Source: Bacillus sp. RO2
Lineage (GTDB): Bacteria; Bacillota; Bacilli; Bacillales; Bacillaceae_I
NCBI RefSeq assembly: GCF_012911845.1
Contig: NZ_JAAXCU010000019.1
Location: 1 to 64,000 of the forward strand
Reading direction: 5' to 3'
DNA length: 64,000 nucleotides
Shown one piece after another: positions 1 to 8,887 of the stretch (the first letter of the stretch is position 1; each line of letters starts with the position of its first letter). The notes beneath the pieces are model-generated. The model was not told where the DNA came from. It saw only the letters and a program-made list of their open reading frames with translations, and did no database searches. The position numbers and the translations under genes are program-made.

Positions 1-75
1 AGAGCGGATGAGATTTTGGAGTTAAGTGGATATGGAGTGGGTGAGTAGACAGAGCTGCGGGGTATTGCTGTTCTT

Positions 76-391
76 TACGCCCAAAATGTTGAAATGAAAA
101 GGAAAACGGTAAGAGAGAGAGGTTCTCTATGCCCGAAATGTTGAAATGAAAAGGAAAACGGTAAGAGAGAGAGGTTCTCTACGCACGAAACGATGTAATG
201 AAAAGGAAAACGGTAAGAGAGAGGGCGTCTCTACGCCCGAAACGTTGTAATGAAAAGGAAAATGGTAAGAGAGAGAGGTTCTCTACGCCCGAAACGTTGT
301 AATGAAAAGGAAAACGGTAAGAGAGAGAGGTTCTCTACGCCCGAAATGTTGCAATGAAAAGGAAAACGGTAAGAGAGAGGGCGTCTCTAGA
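76..391. repeat. 52-bp tandem repeat array, 6 units
   Basis: Six units recur with an exact 52-bp period; the shared core ATGAAAAGGAAAACGGTAAG begins at 94, 146, 198, 250 (one change), 302 and 354. Each unit carries a short self-complementary piece (AGAGA..TCTCT), so a transcript could form a series of small hairpins. No open frame spans it. Units differ by a few bases, mainly at the junctions (GGTTCTCT versus GCGTCTCT). The same period and a related sequence recur at the right end of the window (62880-63398). Bases 1-75 show nothing recognisable. Confidence 0.9.
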
Positions 392-442
392 CCCGAAAAG
401 ATCAAATGTATGTCAATATGGTAATAGATGGAGTGGATTATA

Positions 443-625
443 ATGGGCGATTTAATTTTTCAACTAGTAGTTTTTGGACTTTTAATACTAGGTAGTCTTT
501 CCTTCACACTTTTCATCAAAAGGCTGCTGGTTAATGCATCTTACAAGAATCAACGATTAAAAAATATAGAACAAAAGCTAGACACTATCATAGAGAAATT
601 GGAGAAAGAACATTCATCTAATTGA
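443..625 (+). CDS. Small membrane protein, DUF4083-like
   Basis: A 60-residue protein starting MGDLIFQL. The first ~28 residues are one hydrophobic membrane segment, followed by a charged helical tail (KNQRLKNIEQKLDTIIEKLE) likely to form a coiled coil. This layout and sequence resemble the short DUF4083 proteins common in Bacillus, whose function is unknown. I chose the ATG at 443 over the in-frame ATG at 428 because GGAGTGG lies at a usable distance upstream of 443 and family members begin MGDL. It is followed closely by a GNAT gene, possibly co-transcribed. Confidence 0.7.
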   Translation: MGDLIFQLVVFGLLILGSLSFTLFIKRLLVNASYKNQRLKNIEQKLDTIIEKLEKEHSSN

Positions 626-660
626 ACCATATCAAATGTTGTTTAAAGGAGAGCCACACT

Positions 661-1158
661 ATGAAAATAAGACAACTCACATCTGCTGATGCGGAAGTCT
701 ATAGAACCATTAGATTAGAAGCATTGAAAAATAAACCAGAAGCATTCAGCTCAAGTTACGAAGACGAAGTAGAGTTTACTGTTGAAAAATATAGAGGTAG
801 ATTTGACAATGACCACACTTACACCTTTGGAGCTTTTGAGGGAAATAATTTGGTCGGTACGGTGACTTTGGTATGTGAAACGAAAAAGAAAATCAAACAT
901 AGAGCTACTATAGTAGCCATGTACGTCAAGCCTGATCAACGAAAATTAGGTGTAGGAAAAGCACTTATGAATGTAGCAATAAACAAGGCAAAAGTATTAA
1001 AGGATATTGAACAAATCTATCTCGCCGTGACAGCGATCAATGAACCTGCAAAGCGTTTATACACATCCTTAGGGTTTGTTACATATGGAGTAGATAGACA
1101 CGGATTGAAGATAAATGATACCTATTTTGACGAGGAATTGATGATGCTGGGACTTTAA
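661..1158 (+). CDS. GNAT family N-acetyltransferase
   Basis: A 165-residue GNAT protein. The acetyl-CoA binding motif A is visible as VAMYVKPDQRKLGVGKALM (R/Q-x-x-G-x-G/A type), followed by the typical C-terminal stretch with NEPAKRLYTSLGF. The substrate is unknown; the family acetylates amino groups of small molecules or proteins. The start at 661 is preceded by AAAGGAG at a good distance; an upstream in-frame start at 622 lacks a site. It lies 35 bases after the small membrane protein gene. Family assignment is firm, specific role is not. Confidence 0.85.
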   Translation: MKIRQLTSADAEVYRTIRLEALKNKPEAFSSSYEDEVEFTVEKYRGRFDNDHTYTFGAFEGNNLVGTVTLVCETKKKIKHRATIVAMYVKPDQRKLGVGKALMNVAINKAKVLKDIEQIYLAVTAINEPAKRLYTSLGFVTYGVDRHGLKINDTYFDEELMMLGL

Positions 1159-1206
1159 CTTTTTTTAAAAGGGAATTTGATTGTGGGAGAAATAAGGGGG
1201 GAGCTA

Positions 1207-2179
1207 ATGAGAGTTTTTCTTTTAATATGTCTGTTTGTTCTTTCAGGATGTGAAATTGAAACAGAAAAAGTGATAGTGGTAGAGGAAGAAGAATTAGTTC
1301 TGAAAAATGATGTCATTGATATTTTTACAGTCAATGGACAAGAGTTTAAAATCCACCCGTGGTATGGATACTATGTTGAATATTTGAAGGAGGACTTTAG
1401 CTCAGCTGACGCAAGAAGTGACCATTTCCAGAAGATTGTTGGAAACCCTTTGAGTAATGAAGTGTTGGGATATGATTATGGTTACCAAAATAACATATAT
1501 TTGAAGCCCCCCTCATAATATCAACAAATTAAAAGACTATGTTCTGCAATTGGATGAACGTCATAAAGAAATATTGGAAATAATTAAAGAAGCTTTGACA
1601 GATTCAACCTCACTACTTCCAGGTGGTAATTATCAGATATATGTGGCTCCAGTTAATTCTGACGTGAATATGGAAGAGTTTCATGGGGTTACAGGATTTG
1701 CGGAAAAGAATGCAATGATTCTTATGCTGGATCCATATAATATGACAGAGAAAAGCATTAAAGAGCTTATTGCCCATGAATATCATCACTTAGTATACAT
1801 GGAAATCTCTGAAGATTATAACACACGCACGGCTCATCTTTTAGAAAAAGTTGTTATGGAAGGGAAAGCCGAAACTTTCACCAAAATGCTCTATCCCGAT
1901 TACGACGTTCACTGGATAGAGCCATTAAGTAATGATGAAAGAGATAGAGTGTGGAGCTACATGGATGAGAATAAATACTCCGTTAGGGAGGAGGATTACA
2001 GTGTGCTCTATAATGGTAGCATTTCCAAAGAGCTTCCTAGTTGGTCCAACTATAGAATGGGCCATCAAATAATGCAGGAGTATTTAAAGAAAAATCCTGA
2101 TTTATCCATAGAAGAATGGACTGTTCTAAAAGCGGTAGAGATTATAGACGGATTAGAATTTGGGAGTAGAGAATACTAG
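1207..2179 (+). pseudogene. Frameshifted lipoprotein metalloprotease (DUF2268-like)
   Basis: Two frames together read as one protein. The first part (from ATG 1207, behind AAGGGGGGAG) has a lipoprotein signal peptide ending LSGC and runs into a stop at about 1518. The second, in the +1 frame, carries the zinc-protease motif IAHEYHHLVY (HExxH) and ends at 2179. The break falls at a run of six C at about 1507-1512. Removing one C joins the halves smoothly as ..LKPPHNINKLKDYVLQLDERHKE. The layout (lipobox, then HExxH with a downstream E) fits secreted DUF2268/YjaZ-like peptidases. It may be a true pseudogene, a phase-variable gene or a sequencing error. The domain name is from memory of the family; the frameshift is directly visible. 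Confidence 0.75.
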
Positions 2180-2194
2180 AATAATAAAATTAAT

Positions 2195-2228
2195 AGAACT
2201 TGTCTTACCAAGAGATAAGTTCTATTTT
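2195..2228 (+). terminator. Rho-independent terminator after the metalloprotease
   Basis: AGAACTT and AAGTTCT form a stem (7 bp), followed by a T-rich tract. It lies just after the stop at 2179. Confidence 0.65.
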
Positions 2229-2325
2229 TATTTTAAATCAAAAATAATTTATTGATTATCAATAAATTATTTGATATCATACTGTTAATTAATGTAAAAG
2301 TAATGGGTGTAAAGGGGATGAGAAA

Positions 2326-2751
2326 TTGAAAAAAGTATCATTGATCACCACAATTATGTTGTTAATTTTATCAGGATGTAATCAATACAAGAGTGCCGTT
2401 ATTCCAGCTGAAGGGACTTTTCATTTGGATCTAATCAATAACACCGATATTGATATTTACGGGTATGAAGTCAGCTATTCACAAGATGGAACACACAGAG
2501 GGGGAAGTGGAGGCGGTGGGTATGCCGATAATTCAAAGATAAAGAAGGGGGATACGTTTACGTTCGACTTTAATCAGGTCAATTTTCTCCCGGACAAAGA
2601 GGTTAGCTTTGTGATCACTGTATTTACCGGAAAGCATCAAACGGAAAAAGTAACGTTAAATCCCCCTGTTTCGACCATGATTTCAAATTTAGAAAGTACC
2701 TACTATGTAGAGATTATTGGAGAAAATAAGGAAGAGTTAACAGTAAACTAA
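2326..2751 (+). CDS. Putative lipoprotein, unknown function
   Basis: A 141-residue protein with a signal peptide and lipobox ILSGC (Cys18), so a membrane-anchored extracytoplasmic lipoprotein. After a glycine-rich turn (GGSGGGG, residues ~64-70) the remainder has alternating hydrophobic pattern suggesting a beta-sandwich. I do not recognise a family. The start is TTG at 2326, supported by AAAGGGG 8 bases upstream; no ATG fits. It stands alone, after a terminator and before an alpha/beta hydrolase gene on the same strand. Confidence 0.7.
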   Translation: MKKVSLITTIMLLILSGCNQYKSAVIPAEGTFHLDLINNTDIDIYGYEVSYSQDGTHRGGSGGGGYADNSKIKKGDTFTFDFNQVNFLPDKEVSFVITVFTGKHQTEKVTLNPPVSTMISNLESTYYVEIIGENKEELTVN

Positions 2752-2853
2752 AAGATCATCGGATGTAGGAATTGGAAAATATTATGGAACTAAATCAGTA
2801 TTCATTTCGTATAGGTATTGAATGTGATTTTTCAAAAGAAAGTAGATGGAAAA

Positions 2854-3825
2854 ATGAACACTAATAAGAGATTTAGTTTCCGAAAATCAATTAAATATAT
2901 ATCCTTATCATTGGTTAGTTTGGTAGTTCTTTGGATTGCCTTTCATCAAGTTATGGTACTTTTCGAAAAGAACAAGTACGAAGCTACTGGGCACCTGGTG
3001 GAAGTGGATGGTAATAAGATGCATGTGCATGTGGAAGGCGAAGGGCCTAAAACTATCCTCCTACTTCCTGGATTGGGGACGTCAGCGCCAGTGCTGGATT
3101 TTGAGCCGCTAATGAATGAGTTGAGCAAGAGTAATAGAGTCGTAGTCGTGGATCCGTTTGGCTATGGATGGAGCGAGAAGACTGATAAAGATAGAACAGT
3201 AGAAAATGTGGTGGAAGAAGTTAGGGCGGCGTTGCAGGAAGCGGAAATCGAAGGCCCATATATTTTGATGCCACATTCTATTGGCGGAATTTACAGCATG
3301 TACTATGCAAATACATATCCAGGAGAAGTGGAGGCTATTGTTGGGATTGATCCAACACTTCCGGCTGCGGTTGATTATTTTGATGTGCCTGTTCCGACTA
3401 TGCCACGTTTCTTCAGGGCTGTAGCTCCGAGTGGTATTGCCAGGATAGTGGTAGCGGCAAATGAAGAGAGTTTTTTACCTTTGGCAGATGAGGGGACATA
3501 CTCAAATAATAATTTGGAGCTAACGAAAACTCTGACTGTCTGGAATGGCTATAACAAGAATATCATGATGGAAGCAAATGAAATTAGTAATAATATCGCC
3601 AAAACGATAAACCTGGCTTTTCCGGCTGATATCCCGGTAATGATTTTTACACCTAAGGACGAAAAAGTAAATCCTGCTGGAAGATCTACGATGACCTTTT
3701 ATGAAGAGCAATTAGAAAATGTAGTAAAAAATAAAATTGTGCCACTTGAAGGCCATCATTATTTACATTGGACAAATGCGAAAGAGATGAGTGAACATGT
3801 TGGGGAATTTATTGGCGGAAGTTAA
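2854..3825 (+). CDS. Membrane-anchored alpha/beta hydrolase
   Basis: About 323 residues. A basic N-terminus and one membrane segment (LSLVSLVVLWIAFHQVMVLF) anchor the protein. The rest is an alpha/beta-hydrolase fold: LLLPGLGTSAP near the oxyanion hole, the nucleophile elbow PHSIGG (x-H-S-x-G), a late acidic residue near FTPKDEKVNP, and the catalytic His in EGHHYLHW. Substrate unknown. The start is uncertain: ATG 2854 gives a normal anchor, while a TTG at 2818 is also in frame; neither has a strong ribosome binding site. The next gene starts 18 bases after the stop, so the two are probably co-transcribed. Confidence 0.8.
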   Translation: MNTNKRFSFRKSIKYISLSLVSLVVLWIAFHQVMVLFEKNKYEATGHLVEVDGNKMHVHVEGEGPKTILLLPGLGTSAPVLDFEPLMNELSKSNRVVVVDPFGYGWSEKTDKDRTVENVVEEVRAALQEAEIEGPYILMPHSIGGIYSMYYANTYPGEVEAIVGIDPTLPAAVDYFDVPVPTMPRFFRAVAPSGIARIVVAANEESFLPLADEGTYSNNNLELTKTLTVWNGYNKNIMMEANEISNNIAKTINLAFPADIPVMIFTPKDEKVNPAGRSTMTFYEEQLENVVKNKIVPLEGHHYLHWTNAKEMSEHVGEFIGGS

Positions 3826-3843
3826 GGAAATGGGGGTTTTACC

Positions 3844-4482
3844 ATGGCCCAACAGATAAAGTGGCTAGTAGTAGGATCAATAGCAATCGGCGTAGTATTC
3901 TCTCTTTATACTATTAATTTGTTTAAAGAAACCCGTGGATATGCTCAGTATCACTCTCAATCCTTGATGAATGATACTTCCAGGCTGATTGGGAGTTTTC
4001 AAAGGAAAGAAGAAGTCCTTCAGCAAATTCTCCAAACAAAAACTTTGAAACAAGCTCAAGTAGATCTAATTCGTGAAGACACTTATATTCTTATAAACTA
4101 TTATGAAGACTATAATCGTTTGGCTATGAATTTGAATCGGTATGAAAATAAAGGATATTCCATCGTAGAGGCGGCCTTTGTAACGGAAGCAGTCTTTAAC
4201 CGTAAGATAGCGGAAATTCAAGGGACAGATCAAGCGAAGATAAAACTGGACAATGAGTTTCTTGAAAAAGTAGAGTTTCTTGTTGCCTTCAATCAGCGCT
4301 GCTTGAAAACTTTGGGAAAACATGTAAGGGGATTCGTAATCCTAGATACTTCTATGGAAACTACGGATGAACGGGAAGAACTAAGCAAAACCGGGATAAA
4401 AGAAGACTTTTGGGTGGAAATCTTGAAACGCTTGGATAGGGAAGCTTTTGAAAAGCAAAGGGATTTAGAGATGTTGTTGTAA
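3844..4482 (+). CDS. Unknown protein with N-terminal membrane anchor
   Basis: A 212-residue protein. Residues ~7-25 form a single membrane segment; the rest is rich in charged residues and predicted helix, with no motif I recognise. It follows the alpha/beta hydrolase gene by 18 bases with its own GGGGG-rich ribosome site, which suggests an operon of two membrane-anchored proteins. A terminator follows. No function is assigned. Confidence 0.65.
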   Translation: MAQQIKWLVVGSIAIGVVFSLYTINLFKETRGYAQYHSQSLMNDTSRLIGSFQRKEEVLQQILQTKTLKQAQVDLIREDTYILINYYEDYNRLAMNLNRYENKGYSIVEAAFVTEAVFNRKIAEIQGTDQAKIKLDNEFLEKVEFLVAFNQRCLKTLGKHVRGFVILDTSMETTDEREELSKTGIKEDFWVEILKRLDREAFEKQRDLEMLL

Positions 4483-4501
4483 TTAGAAATGGGAATTATT
4501 A

Positions 4502-4538
4502 AAACGTTTGGGAAGCAATTAGACCAAGCGTTTTTTGT
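4502..4538 (+). terminator. Terminator
   Basis: An imperfect stem AAACGtTTGG / CCAAgCGTTT followed by TTTTTTG, 20 bases after the stop of the membrane-anchored protein. Confidence 0.6.
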
Positions 4539-4624
4539 CTACAAGTCTTTCCGTGAATAAAAGAGGAATCATCATTTTGCAACCTTTGACATAATTAAAC
4601 GTCTTATGAAGTGGAGGTGTTGGA

Positions 4625-5089
4625 ATGAAAAGGTATTTGATTGTTCTTTTTATATTTATCTTAGTAATTTTTGTAGGCTGCTCTAGTAATATAAGTGGTG
4701 ACGAAAACTTAGCGGAAGAAACGTACGCTATGAGTGGGGAAAGCAATGAAGATACAACAAAAGGAAATGACCAAAAGCAAGTAAATGTGGAGAAACGAAC
4801 AGAAGCTGGCTACATAACGATAAATGTATTGGAAACACGAGAGGAAATTGAAAAATTGGAATCATTTTTTGAAGATAAACAATGGGCTGAGGATATAGAG
4901 GTGCAAATGGCGACTCCGCCTGAATACCGATTTACGTTGAATGGTTCTACTTTTGCCGTTTGGATTACGCCTTTAGGCGACGAGCTTGAACTTATTCGTG
5001 AAGGGGAAGCTGTGTATATAAAACTGGGAAATCAACACTCATCAATTTTGTTTGAATTATTAACAGGGGAAGTGTTTATTAGTGAATGA
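4625..5089 (+). CDS. Putative lipoprotein, unknown function
   Basis: A 154-residue protein. The signal peptide ends in the lipobox IFVGC (Cys19), followed by a low-complexity acidic linker to residue ~60 and a compact C-terminal domain of about 90 residues (DIEVQMATPPEYRF, LNGSTFAVWITPLGDELEL) with a beta-rich pattern. The start ATG has GTGGAGGTG 6-8 bases upstream. I recognise no family. It is the last gene before a 170-base gap and the M14 peptidase gene. Confidence 0.7.
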   Translation: MKRYLIVLFIFILVIFVGCSSNISGDENLAEETYAMSGESNEDTTKGNDQKQVNVEKRTEAGYITINVLETREEIEKLESFFEDKQWAEDIEVQMATPPEYRFTLNGSTFAVWITPLGDELELIREGEAVYIKLGNQHSSILFELLTGEVFISE

Positions 5090-5262
5090 TATGTATCAAG
5101 AACTAACAAAACGCGTTGTATAAGTACTTTTACCCATATATTTCCGTCTGTTAATTGTCTGCAGCTATTGAAAGAGAGGAGTTTGTCCTTATTTACAGAT
5201 AATTCTATAAACTTTATTCTATTTATGTAGGGTCACTAAATATCTGAAATGAGGAGGAAATT

Positions 5263-6333
5263 ATGATGAAGATCAATAAAACGGTACTAGCGTTATCTTT
5301 AACAGGAGTTATGACAATCGGGACGTTAACAACAGGAACGCTTCCAACAAGTGCGGTCGGAAATGGTCCTAACTATAACGGCAATGAGTCTATCCAAACC
5401 TCCATCCTTACTACATATGATGAGTTGGTAGAATACTTACTAAAACAAGAAGCAAGACAACAGGCGATGGAGCTTGAGGTTATTGGGGAAACAGTGAAAG
5501 GCCGAGATATTTACATGGCCAAATACATTAAAAACGAGGACAATCCAACCATTCTGTTTTTAACACAGCAGCATGGAAATGAGCAGTTGACAACAGAGGG
5601 TGCGATGGAATTCATCAAACATCTTGGCACCGGGAAAAATCAATCGGTACTAGATCATGTCAATATCCTGGTTATACCGATGCTGAATGCAGACGGTGCG
5701 ATGGGTGATGTGAACTTTTCTACAGATAATTACATTGCAGACGGTGACCGTCATTTGACGCGGGCAAATGCTAATAACTTTGATTTAAATCGTGAGCATG
5801 ACAAAGCCGTAGATGCGATGCAGCCTGAAGCACGGGCACTTCATACAAATGTGTTGGAGAAGTATGAGATTGATTACTTGATTGATTTACATCATCAAGG
5901 GACACAAAGTGAACGTGATGGGAAGCTTGTTTCCGGGTCTATTTTACACCCGACAAGCCCTAATGTTGACCCGGCTGTAGTGGAGCAGTCCAAGCAGTTG
6001 GGTGCAGTGGTGTTCCATGAGATTGAGTCAAAAGGTTGGGGGCATCTTGGCAAGTATTATGGTGGAAATACAGACAATATTGGTCGAAATGGGATTGCTT
6101 CGAGATATGATATCGCGACTTTATTGTTTGAAATGAGAGGAATGTCCGACCACACGAATCCAACAGCGATTCTTGGACAAAAGAGTAATGGATACTTGAT
6201 CAAACAGACGGTAAATACGCTTGATTCCACAGTTCAAGCCATTGCTGATGGCTCTATTAATACTGTTGATACTAGCTTTTGGGAGACTCTGCCTTTCCAG
6301 AACAGTAGACAAGGTGAGGAAAGCGACGAATAA
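5263..6333 (+). CDS. Secreted M14 zinc carboxypeptidase
   Basis: A 356-residue secreted peptidase. Residues 1-~31 are a Sec signal peptide ending near TSAVG. The M14 zinc site is complete: H104 and E107 in QQHGNEQ, and H210 or H211 in IDLHHQG. A substrate-binding Arg lies in DLNRE (R177), and the catalytic Glu is E290 in LLFEMRG. The family removes C-terminal residues from peptides or trims cell-wall peptides; the substrate here is unknown. ATG ATG begins the frame behind GAGGAGG; either may be used. A shared terminator separates it from the convergent anti-sigma gene. Confidence 0.88.
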   Translation: MMKINKTVLALSLTGVMTIGTLTTGTLPTSAVGNGPNYNGNESIQTSILTTYDELVEYLLKQEARQQAMELEVIGETVKGRDIYMAKYIKNEDNPTILFLTQQHGNEQLTTEGAMEFIKHLGTGKNQSVLDHVNILVIPMLNADGAMGDVNFSTDNYIADGDRHLTRANANNFDLNREHDKAVDAMQPEARALHTNVLEKYEIDYLIDLHHQGTQSERDGKLVSGSILHPTSPNVDPAVVEQSKQLGAVVFHEIESKGWGHLGKYYGGNTDNIGRNGIASRYDIATLLFEMRGMSDHTNPTAILGQKSNGYLIKQTVNTLDSTVQAIADGSINTVDTSFWETLPFQNSRQGEESDE

Positions 6334-6384
6334 AAAAAGGAAAAGCCCGGGGCAATTTGTAGATGTGCTCCGAGCTTTCTTTTT
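6332..6384. terminator. Bidirectional terminator
   Basis: An A-run, then AGGAAAAGCcCGGGGCA and TGCTCCGaGCTTTCT pair as a long stem, then a T-run. It sits between the convergent M14 peptidase and anti-sigma genes and can serve both strands. Confidence 0.75.
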
Positions 6385-7136
6385 TACAACCCCGCCGAAA
6401 GATGAATCTCCCCTTCAGGCAATTCATTCCCACTCTGAGGTTCCAATGTAATCGCGATGGTATCCCAATCTTCCGTTGTCGTCTCTGCAATGTTATGGAA
6501 CACATACCCTTTTCCTTGATCATCTATGGTGAAGTCTCCTGCCGGTATTGGTGCGCCGTCCTTCAATAGCCACACCTGATACACTTCGTTCCCGGTGAGT
6601 TCAGGTAAGTCCTGTGTCTGAATCATGACATATAGTGCCTGATCCTGTTGGAAAAGTGCTGCGAACCCGCTGCCTACAGCATCTGATGGCTGCAAAGTTA
6701 CTACGTTATCAGGTTGTTTCAGTTCTTCAGCAGCCAAGTCACTGTCTTCACCGTTTTGCATCATCAAGTAGCCGTTTCCAATTAATGAAAGCAACAACGA
6801 TGCGGCAAGCAACGTGGTTAGCCAAGGTTTTTTGGAAGCTGTATTTTTAATAAGAGGTGTTTCAATGACTTCTTTTTTGGAAGCAATCGGAGTAACAATG
6901 GCTTTATCTGGTTTAACGTCTGCTGCAAATACATTATCCAAAATTCGCTTCTTCATTTCCGGCGGGGGTGAGGCCTGCTCTGACACAAGGGCAACATCTC
7001 CTAACAGATCTTGAAGTTCCATTAATTCTTCCTGACATTCGGGACAGGTAGCTAAGTGCTGTTCAAACTCTTCTTTTTCTGTCTGTGCTAGGTGACCATT
7101 GAAATAGTCCAACACTAACTCACATTTCTGACTCAT
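6384..7136 (-). CDS. Anti-sigma factor, zinc-finger plus RskA-type domain
   Basis: A 250-residue membrane protein. The N-terminus has the anti-sigma zinc motif H-x3-C-x2-C (QHLATCPEC, near residue 30). A membrane segment lies near residues 104-125 (PWLTTLLAASLLLSLIGNGY). The extracytoplasmic C-terminal half matches the RskA/anti-sigma-K type (VYQVWLLKDGAPIPAGDF). It should bind and hold the ECF sigma factor encoded just upstream, whose stop overlaps its start by 4 bases. The inducing signal is unknown. Confidence 0.88.
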   Translation of the reverse strand: MSQKCELVLDYFNGHLAQTEKEEFEQHLATCPECQEELMELQDLLGDVALVSEQASPPPEMKKRILDNVFAADVKPDKAIVTPIASKKEVIETPLIKNTASKKPWLTTLLAASLLLSLIGNGYLMMQNGEDSDLAAEELKQPDNVVTLQPSDAVGSGFAALFQQDQALYVMIQTQDLPELTGNEVYQVWLLKDGAPIPAGDFTIDDQGKGYVFHNIAETTTEDWDTIAITLEPQSGNELPEGEIHLSAGL

Positions 7137-7687
7137 ATACTCCCCCTCCTATCTGCAAGCAACGGTTTCAACTTCTTAAGAGCCAACCTAATCCTTCCTT
7201 TTACTGTCCCAAGCGGTATGCCGGTCAACTCAGCTATTTTCTGTTGGGTATAGCCTTTGAAATACATATAATGAACCATCTTCCTTTGGTCATCTGATAA
7301 AGTGGAGACCGCTTCTCTGATGACTATTTGTTCTTCTTTCCACTCTGTCTCTTTTTCGGTGGAGTCGTTAGATTGTAAGAATGGCTCCACATCTTCTAAC
7401 GGGGCGCTTTGCGTTCGTTGCTGCTTGCGAATAATATCTAAGGCTTTATTACGGGCGATGGTGAACAGCCAAGATCGAAACTTTCCTTTTGACTCGTCGT
7501 AGATCCCTGTACCTTGCCATATTTTAATAAATACATCCTGCATTGCTTCTTCAGCTATTTCATGGTCATTCGTTATTTTCAATAAAAAAGAATACAAGAT
7601 CTTTTCGTACCTGTCGTACAGTTCTTCCAGAGCGGTTTTATCTTTTTTCCTTATCCGCTCATACAGAAGAGAGTCCTTATTCTGCAT
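7133..7687 (-). CDS. ECF RNA polymerase sigma factor
   Basis: A 184-residue sigma-70 family protein of ECF type. Region 2 is at residues ~25-90 (AEEAMQDVFIKIWQGTG for -10 recognition), and region 4 at ~125-178 with the helix-turn-helix YTQQKIAELTGIPLGTVKG. It is the first gene of a two-gene operon with its cognate anti-sigma factor (ATGA-type overlap). The start ATG has AAGGAG 7 bases upstream. Target genes are not evident; ECF operons usually activate themselves. Confidence 0.92.
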   Translation of the reverse strand: MQNKDSLLYERIRKKDKTALEELYDRYEKILYSFLLKITNDHEIAEEAMQDVFIKIWQGTGIYDESKGKFRSWLFTIARNKALDIIRKQQRTQSAPLEDVEPFLQSNDSTEKETEWKEEQIVIREAVSTLSDDQRKMVHYMYFKGYTQQKIAELTGIPLGTVKGRIRLALKKLKPLLADRRGSI

Positions 7688-7907
7688 AGGTTTTCTCCTT
7701 TTTTATGTGGTTATTTTTATTATATCTTTTTTTGTCTGATTAAAAGAAGAAATAAGGCTTTCCTATTTTCCTAACGTTGAAAAATGGAGTTTGGATCAGT
7801 GATTTACAGTAAAGAACCATTTGGAAAATTTGCTCGCTTGACTCTACCTCTTTCGTATCGTACTTTAGTATATATTGCAGTTTTAGATACACCGGAGGAA
7901 TGGCTAA

Positions 7908-8738
7908 ATGCGTGTGAAGAAAGTCTTGAATAACAATGTGTTGATTGCTGCCCACCCCGAGTACAATGAAGTGATTCTGACCGGGAAGGGAATCGGTTTT
8001 GGGAAACGTACTGGAGAAGATATTTCCGTTGAGAGTGCGGAGAAGTTCTTTGTGCTTCGTGACCAGGAAGAACAGCAACAATACAAGCAGCTACTTAATT
8101 ATGTTGATGAGTCGTTCATCGGTTTGATGAATGAATGTATAGAGCGAATTGAAAAACGTTTTGAAGTCCGGTTGAATGAACATATCCATGTCGGATTAAC
8201 AGACCATCTTTATTTTGCCGTGAAAAGAATTCAACAGGGGCTTGATATAAAAAATCCATTTTTGACGGAGACAGAGCTTGCCTACCCAAAAGAATATACA
8301 GTAGCACTTGAAATTGTGGAGTGGTTGAATGAAAAGCTTGGAATCTCGGTTCCAGTGGGAGAGGTAGGTTTCATTACTTTACACATTCACAGTGCCTTGA
8401 CCAACCGGGAATTGTCTGAGATCAACAAGCATACCCAGCTGATTAGCAGAATGGTGGATGTCATTGAAGAATCTTTAAAAATCTCCGTTGACCGGACCGA
8501 TGTGAACTATTTGAGGCTTATTCGTCATTTTCATGCGTCCATTGAAAGGGTGCAAAAAGACGAGAACCGTCCAGAAAATCAAGAAGCGCTCGCAAAAGTG
8601 TTGCAAGCTGAATATCCAGTATGCTACAATCTAGCATGGAAATTGATTAAAATTATGCAGCAGAACTTACACAAGCCAGTCCCAGATGCTGAGGCAGTAT
8701 ACTTGACCCTACATTTGCAAAGGCTTGCAAAACAATAA
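7908..8738 (+). CDS. glcT: PtsG-specific transcription antiterminator
   Basis: A 276-residue BglG/SacY-family antiterminator. Residues 1-~55 form the RNA-binding CAT domain (MRVKKVLNNNVLIAA, LTGKGIGFGKRTGE), then two PTS regulation domains, PRD1 (~65-170) and PRD2 (~175-276), with the conserved His residues in VGLTDHLYFAV and FITLHIHSAL. In B. subtilis GlcT is held inactive through phosphorylation by glucose permease. Without that it binds the RAT hairpin in the ptsG leader and prevents termination. The adjacent ptsG gene with a RAT/terminator leader confirms the assignment. The ATG has GGAGGA 7 bases upstream. Confidence 0.95.
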   Translation: MRVKKVLNNNVLIAAHPEYNEVILTGKGIGFGKRTGEDISVESAEKFFVLRDQEEQQQYKQLLNYVDESFIGLMNECIERIEKRFEVRLNEHIHVGLTDHLYFAVKRIQQGLDIKNPFLTETELAYPKEYTVALEIVEWLNEKLGISVPVGEVGFITLHIHSALTNRELSEINKHTQLISRMVDVIEESLKISVDRTDVNYLRLIRHFHASIERVQKDENRPENQEALAKVLQAEYPVCYNLAWKLIKIMQQNLHKPVPDAEAVYLTLHLQRLAKQ

Positions 8739-8743
8739 ATAAT
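8715..8743 (+). promoter_or_regulatory. Possible ptsG promoter inside the glcT 3' end
   Basis: TTGCAA (8715-8720), a 17-base spacer and AATAAT (8738-8743). The position just ahead of the RAT element fits a sigma-A promoter for ptsG, but both boxes are imperfect. Confidence 0.4.
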
Positions 8744-8756
8744 CTAGAACACTTTT

Positions 8757-8869
8757 TTCACGTGTTACTGGTCATGCAGGCATGAGCGAAAGAAAGCGTA
8801 AACGAAGAAAACGGTAGAAGTCTATCTACCTTTCCTTCGTATACCTTTTCTTTTCACTCATGCCTTTTT
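8757..8869 (+). promoter_or_regulatory. GlcT RAT element and overlapping ptsG leader terminator
   Basis: The sequence from TTCACGTGTTACTGGTC to CAGGCATGAG resembles the B. subtilis ptsG RAT palindrome bound by GlcT. Its 3' half is also the 5' arm of a very long hairpin: AGGCATGAG near 8778 pairs with CTCATGCCT near 8857, and the stem is extended by GAAGAAAACGGTAG / CTACCTTTCCTTC, then TTTTT. The two structures are mutually exclusive, the classical antitermination layout. Confidence 0.85.
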
Positions 8870-8887
8870 GTTGTGTACGTGGATTTC

